In this document: piece after piece, positions 59,401 to 64,000 of the stretch
Layout of the letters: every line of letters begins with the position of its first letter
Numbering within the stretch: the stretch's first letter is position 1
Source of the DNA: Andrena cerasifolii
Lineage: Eukaryota; Arthropoda; Insecta; Hymenoptera; Andrenidae
NCBI RefSeq assembly: GCF_050908995.1
Contig: NC_135123.1
Location: 9,424,001 to 9,488,000, forward strand
Reading direction: 5' to 3'
DNA length: 64,000 nucleotides
The notes under the pieces: model-generated
Database searches by the model: none
Told to the model about the DNA's origin: nothing
The model's input: the letters and a program-made list of their open reading frames with translations, nothing else
Translations under genes and position numbers: made by a program

Positions 59401-62400
59401 AATTTTTTGCCGAGTAGATATATGATTATGTATACATCAATTCAAACATGTTGTATGTGTCAATCGCAAACCATAGATCGTTCCCAAACGCCGAATGCCT
59501 ACGAATGGTACTACCACTTTCAGCCTTCCTACCCTTCCACCCCCCAGATGAGAGGGTTCCCCGTTAACCACTGGGAATAAGAAGTCCTCCGGGAACTATG
59601 GCGCTGGAGAAGAGTTAAAGTATCCCAGCTGCCACTTATCCCTCTCGATATCCCTTGTTTATGGGTGCAGCAGCTGAAAAGTTTTCAGGAGGGGTGTCCC
59701 CGACGGGCTTACTCACGGCGTAGTAGCAGGTGAGATTGCGGGGGTAGAGCCCCGGGAAGTTGGGCGACTGGAGCCTGCAATTCTTCCTGTCGCAGTCGCT
59801 GAATATGCGCGAGCAGTAGGTCCCGGATATCAGGTCGCCGAGGAACTGCTCGTTGCTGGGCTTGCTGGTCGATGCCGGCTGCTCCACCATCTGCACGGGC
59901 ATCGCCATCGAGCTGTTGGCGAACTCACTGGACGTGGACGTCGTTGGCTCCGTCGAAGCTGGCGTCCCCGTCGCGTGCGTTATCCCTGGACCAGGGGTAG
60001 TTCCAGCGTTTAGGGGTGTCTTTGATTTTAGTAGGTCTCAGATTTCCATAGCTTCTTGCTCGCAATTCTAATCTATCCGTAGCCATTAAGGACGAAATGC
60101 GCACCCTGCTTTTTAATTCCCAATACCACCCCTATCTCTCAAAAGATAGTGAAAATTTAAATACCATCGTACAATTTTCCCGAAAGCCGCGAAGTAGACA
60201 CGTGTCTCCCCGATTCCCACCCACCCGCGATCATCCTCGTCGAGGCAGAACCACACGAGGCTGATTTGGAATATGCTGGAGGGAAAAGGAATGCTATCTC
60301 GCGGAGTTTTACGTACCCACGAACGGATTCCCGTAGCGCACCACGGCGTCCGACTTCCTGATCATCTTGTACGCCATCCTGAAGTCGAAATTGAATCCCG
60401 TCTGATCCTTGCTGAGCCTGAGCAGCTTCAGGGAGATGGAGACAGCGGGCGTCTCGCTGTAGTAGATCGCTGGGCCCCAGGAGGTCCCGCACCAGAGGCC
60501 CCCGACGTCCGGACGCTGGGCCTCAGATATTTGCAGGGACCCATCCGGGCAGCCCTCCGCCGTGAACGACACGAATTTGCCCAGGGTGAAGCTGTCGAAC
60601 GTCAACTGAAATCAGGGGGAACAGGTGAGCGTGACCTCAACTGGCTAGAAACTTTGTGTCAGAGATGGACAAAATTTTTATTTAAATAAAATTTAAAAAA
60701 AAAACGAATAAAAATTAAAGAAATGATTCCTCGTGTGTTGAATAAAGTTGATCCGGGTTAAACGTTTCAATTTCAGCGTCGGATAAATTTTTTAACTTCA
60801 ACTTTAACTGTAACTTTAAGTTTAACTTTAACTGTAACTTTAAGTTTAACTTTAACTGTAACTTTAAGTTTAACTTTAACTGTAACTTTAACTGTAACTT
60901 TAACTGTAACTTTAACTGTAACTTTAACTGTAACTTTAACTGTAACTTTAAGTTTAACTGTAATTTTAACTGTAACTTTAAGTTTAACTGTAACATTAAC
61001 TGTAACTTTAAGTTTAACTTTAAGTTTAACTTTAAGTATAACTTTGAGTTTAACTTTAAGTTTAACTTTAACTGTAACTTTAACTGTAACTTTAACTGTA
61101 ACTTTAACTGTAACTTTAACTGTAACTTTAACTGTAACTTTAACTGTAACTTTAACTGTAACTTTAAGTTTAACTTTAAGTTTAAGTTTAACTTTAAGTT
61201 TAACTTTAAGTTTAACTTTAAGTTTAAGTTTAACTTTAACTTAAAGTTGCATTCGGTTTCTTCACTCTCTTAGGGTGAATCAGTGCTCGATTCATAGTTT
61301 GCAGAAGCAAGAAGCAGTGTCCTGTGCAGCATCGATATCAAGAAAGCTCCCCTCCCGAGGGAGAGCCGCTCTATAGATGAGGATATTGGTGTCGCGACAA
61401 ACTTGCGAGGCAAATCAATGTCTCTATTCTCTATTCCCCTTCAACTGCAAGTGGCAGGGGATGCTCGATCACAGAGGCACTCTAAGTGGCTCCCAACATT
61501 CTGGAAGCGTGCCCCGAGCCGCCAAGGAAAGGGAAAAGCGCGGGACGGTTTTCGAATACTCCCGGCAGTTGTTTTTCATCCAATTCCTTCGGAACGATGG
61601 ACGAGGCTGCCTTTGATGGGAACGGCAAACACGTTAGAACAGCCGTGTAAATAATTTGGCAGCGTGTGCGGCAAAGTTTCATCCCGGGGTGAAACTTTTC
61701 GGGCATGAAAGCTATTCGAGGATGGTTCTCGCAGTCGGACCCGGGCAATCCCGGCAATTTCCGTTATTAAAAATTCCGTCGTTCGTTCTTGTTCGCCTGC
61801 CAACGGCTCCGCCTCTCCCTGTGAACGGCAACCTCCATTTCTTCCTTTTTGCCGGCGCTGTTGCAACGGAAACCACCGTCCCGCGTCCTTTAATGGCCAC
61901 TGCTGTGTTGCCACTAATTCGCGAGTAGACGAAAGGACCTTCGAAATTAGCGTGCAGAGAGCACGTTGGGAATTACGAGGAGCTCTAATTCGCGCAAATG
62001 CCGCGTGTTCGCTTGCGAATGATTAAGCCGAATTGAAAGAAACTTGGATGCCCTTTACGCGAGTACTTCGCGTCACGAAAATTAATACCATTTATACCAG
62101 CGTTCTTCAACCCTTTTACATCTGCGGACCGGCGAAATGAGAAGAAACATTTCGCTAAGATGAGACGGCTGAGACGGAAATGAAAACCAAAGCAGATAGA
62201 ATTTTATTTATTAAATCTAATGTCGTAAAATTCCAATTTAATTTAATTTAATTTTTTTTTTATTTTTAGGAGTCATTCTAGTTTAAAGATTTTTTTCTCG
62301 ACGAATGCAACGTATAACGAAATAAATCCTTTCGGAATTTATTAAGCTACTCTTATACACCACCGGTTGAAGAACACTGCTTTATCAGGTATAAACGAGA

Positions 62401-62733
62401 AAAATTGCTCGACGAATGCGCAGGAAAAGTGGCGCCACTTGAATCTTCATTCGCTGCTTAATTCACCTCCGGTTAGATAAAATGCTCATCTTGAAACGGA
62501 GCTCCCACTGCCTTCTCTCCACGTCCGCAAGTGTGTTCGTGCCGCTCGAAAAGTTTAAATATCAGGGGATTACTTAGGCGTTGAAGGAGAATTTACCTGA
62601 ACGATGTCCCCAAGATCGCCACCGGGCGCGCTGAATGTGAGCTTGCAATAGTAAGGCACCTTGTCCTCCTTCGGTCGATGGAGCTCCAGGTCGTACGTTT
62701 TCCCCACGTCGCCGTAGTACGTTTTGTTGCAGG
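50437..62733 (-). CDS. Gene B: paralogue of gene A, CUBx5-LDLa-TM receptor (5' end outside window)
   Basis: Coding exons in order of translation: 62733-62597, 60605-60317, 59985-59717, 58941-58789, 57410-57216, 56726-56338, 55713-55477, 53571-53392, 52779-52632, 51939-51670, 51495-51161, 50776-50437. Phases join to give about 979 aa in the window. The first exon (CNKTYYGDVGKTY) has exactly the length, 137 nt, and phase of exon 3 of gene A, so signal peptide and first LDLa exons should lie past 64000. Modules follow gene A: CUB2 (SPNFPGLYPRN, DYVTVYDG, FCGGGEPVP), CUB3 (CEFWLQGS, VWDGEMM), CUB4 (LYGRGGAKNISCVYRFEGD), CUB5, LDLa (WCDGISHCPSGYDE), membrane span (LGLLAVVTILGVICFVAW) and a short tail ending EVIC. 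B differs from A by a Thr/Ser-rich linker before CUB2, a Pro-rich insert and an extra linker in CUB3, and gained or lost introns. The 55477/53571 intron needs a GC donor; the 56338 donor and 55713 acceptor are the least certain joins. Confidence 0.87.
57610..58224. mobile_element. 615-bp Tc1/mariner-like non-autonomous element
   Basis: The terminal repeats of about 26 bases begin AGGTGAATGTCCCAATTTCT on the left and, on the complement, AGGTGCACGTCCCAATTTCT on the right. Both sides are flanked by TA, as expected for a TA target duplication. No transposase frame is present. It sits in the gene B intron 57411-58788. Confidence 0.7.
59264..59347 (-). repeat. tRNA-derived SINE-like repeat, copy 2
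   Basis: The minus strand holds AGCGTTGGGGAATCGGTAAC (A-box region), gcggaggacccgcggatctt and the B box GGTTCGAATCC. It is clearly the same family as copy 3, and both are followed on the minus strand by a gttycc-tttttc run. It lies in the gene B intron 58942-59716. Confidence 0.65.
60797..61247. repeat. 12-bp tandem repeat (aactttaactgt / aactttaagttt)
   Basis: About 37 units of a 12-base motif, with two main variants in blocks. Since 12 is a multiple of three and the motif lacks stops, open frames appear on both strands (Leu-Thr and Leu-Lys/Gln repeats); these are not genes. The array is intronic in gene B. Confidence 0.92.
62098..62379. mobile_element. 282-bp hAT-type element
   Basis: Left end CAGCGTTCTTCAACC; right end, on the complement, CAGTGTTCTTCAACC. 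Such CAGTG-TTCT-AACC tips are common in hAT elements. The flanks atttatac and ctttatca share a TTTAT core but do not match fully. It lies in the gene B intron 60606-62596. Confidence 0.6.
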
Positions 62734-63215
62734 CTGCGACACGAAAGAGAAGGCGGGGTGAGAGTGGGGGCTGGGGGAGGGCGCGGTCTTTCAGTCTCAA
62801 TCTTTCAGGGGAGGTCTCTCTATCAAAAGTATTACTTCTGCCCTGAAATCGGAATTCTTCTTTTAACGCGACGCGGATAAAGGCGCGGGGTGTACAAAGG
62901 GGCGCGCGCACTTTCAGTCACACTTGGACACAAAGGCCCAGGGCGCCTTTCTATCAGAAGCTGGGCCACGACGCTGCAGATATTATTGCACAGTTTCGTT
63001 TTTTCCATGGGTAATCTCATCAGCGGGCCGGGCGATCGGGGGTAGCAACGTTGCGGAGCTTCTAGAGATCGAGGGGTGGGTAATTGAAAGCTGTGCTTCG
63101 TAATCGTCCAGAGTCTTCTATTACTCGGGAATTTCATTACTCCAGAGCTGAGAAGTTCTTATTCCATGCTTCTTGCTTCTGCAAGTTGAATATTGAAGGC
63201 GAAAAACGGAACCTC

Positions 63216-63302
63216 GGGTGGTGGGACTCGAACCTAAGATCTACGGGTCCTCCGCTTACTGGGCAGCCGCGTTACCGGTTCCCCCAACGCCCACTCCCCG
63301 AG
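63216..63302 (-). repeat. tRNA-derived SINE-like repeat, copy 3
   Basis: The minus strand holds GTGGGCGTTGGGGGAACCGG, gcggaggacccgtagatctt and the B box GGTTCGAGTCC. The outer ends CCTCGGG and CCCGAGG are perfectly complementary. The leader aagtagagtccg is shared with copy 2. Confidence 0.65.
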
Positions 63303-63326
63303 GTTACTCTCGTTCGGACTCTACTT

Positions 63327-63490
63327 AAGGGGTCATGCTCAGTGAGGAGGCCGAAAAAAGGGTGGTCTTTGGAAATTTTTTACTCCAAAGCTATAACACA
63401 TTTCTCAAAAAATCTTTTTTCCTTTTAAGGGTTGAATTATTTTTATTTAAAATTATTTATCAATAACTGAGTTATTGTCCATCACTGGAT
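63327..63490. repeat. Dispersed repeat, copy 2 (TTAA-flanked start)
   Basis: Same sequence family and orientation as 16019-16200, starting ttaaggggtcatgctcagtg. It directly follows the leader of the SINE-like repeat at 63216-63302. Confidence 0.65.
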
Positions 63491-64000
63491 AGGTCTCTAA
63501 CCGGCGTCGTGTAATGCGAAATTACTTCACAATTTAATTTATTTTCTATTTTGAAATAAATTAACCCTTCAGTGCCCAGTATGACGTATACGTCACATAA
63601 TTTTCGAGCGTGTAAGAAAACGCGATACGTAGTAAGTAATGGGTTAAAGGGACTGAAAGAGTTAATTTAATTTTGTACGAACGACTAATTTTTTTTTTTG
63701 CCTGTGCCAAGGGGCCGGGCAAGTGACCTCTGTGCCACCTCCGCTACGCCCCATTCCCTTTCACTTTAATTCAGACAAACGTAGTACAACGATCACGCCC
63801 AGCTACCCATTGTATCGTAATTTCCAGTGCCCACTGCAAACACCTCGCTCTAGTTTTCCCTTGGTCGGCAAGGAGAGCAAACCGATTCGTTTCCATTGAA
63901 AATCCCAACCACTGTGCCAAGCGCCCCGTGTAATCGCGGGTCGATTGGATCGCGGGTGGGGTGGATTACCGAGGCAGGTTGCAGCCAGATCAGAGAGAAT

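Larger units (their letters stand above)
62734..64000. other. Upstream intron of gene B to the window edge
   Basis: I searched the minus strand for the LDLa exon (CDG-x-DCGDxSDE pattern) that precedes the matching exon in gene A and found none. Only the SINE-like copy 3 and the TTAA-flanked repeat are present, so the 5' exons of gene B lie farther out. Confidence 0.6.

Noticed and set aside
60715..61244. Leu-Lys and Leu-Thr repeat frames on both strands
   Set aside because: They come from the 12-base tandem array, which is open by arithmetic alone and lies in an intron of gene B.
1..64000. CRISPR arrays, bacterial operons or phage genes
   Set aside because: No regularly spaced direct repeats with unique spacers; the genes are intron-containing animal genes.

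Overview
The window is animal genomic DNA, clearly eukaryotic: genes are split by short introns with standard GT-AG borders, and there are non-autonomous DNA transposons, tRNA-derived SINE-like repeats and microsatellites. The gene content (an AnxB11-type annexin with a long Pro/Tyr-rich N-terminus, a TFIID TAF5 and two CUB/LDLa receptors) and the sharp alternation of GC-rich and AT-rich blocks fit an insect. Hymenoptera is my best guess, but the order is inference.

Layout. 1-25.6 kb holds no recognisable coding exon. It is a mosaic of GC-rich unique DNA and AT-rich stretches carrying small transposon relics. 25.6-31.8 kb (+) is gene A, a complete ten-coding-exon receptor of about 1066 residues: signal peptide, LDLa, five CUB-like domains, LDLa, one membrane span, short cytoplasmic tail. 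31.8-34.8 kb is probably 3' UTR and spacer. 34.8-37.7 kb (-) is Taf5, 11 exons, 652 aa. 38.8-41.5 kb (-) is an annexin of the B11/A7/A11 type, 8 coding exons, 515 aa. 41.5-50.4 kb has no gene I can support, apart from a possible non-coding first exon near 44.2 kb. 50.4-62.7 kb (-) is gene B, a paralogue of gene A with 12 coding exons in the window and its 5' end (signal peptide and first LDLa) beyond the right edge. Genes A and B have their 3' ends facing each other, with Taf5 and the annexin between them.

Function. Five CUB domains followed by a juxtamembrane LDLa and a membrane span is the layout of nematode LEV-10, which gathers acetylcholine receptors at the neuromuscular junction. By that analogy A and B may be cell-surface or synaptic organisers (inference). 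Both here carry material before the first CUB; in A this includes an extra LDLa. Taf5 is a core TFIID subunit, and the annexin is a calcium-dependent membrane-binding protein; they appear to be unrelated housekeeping neighbours.

The most interesting observations are the inverted A/B receptor pair, the insertions and the likely GC-AG intron in B, a stop-free in-frame 120-nt intron in the annexin, and several transposon families defined by terminal inverted repeats and target-site duplications. All exon models were made by hand from reading frame, splice motifs and A-to-B comparison; no transcript data were available.
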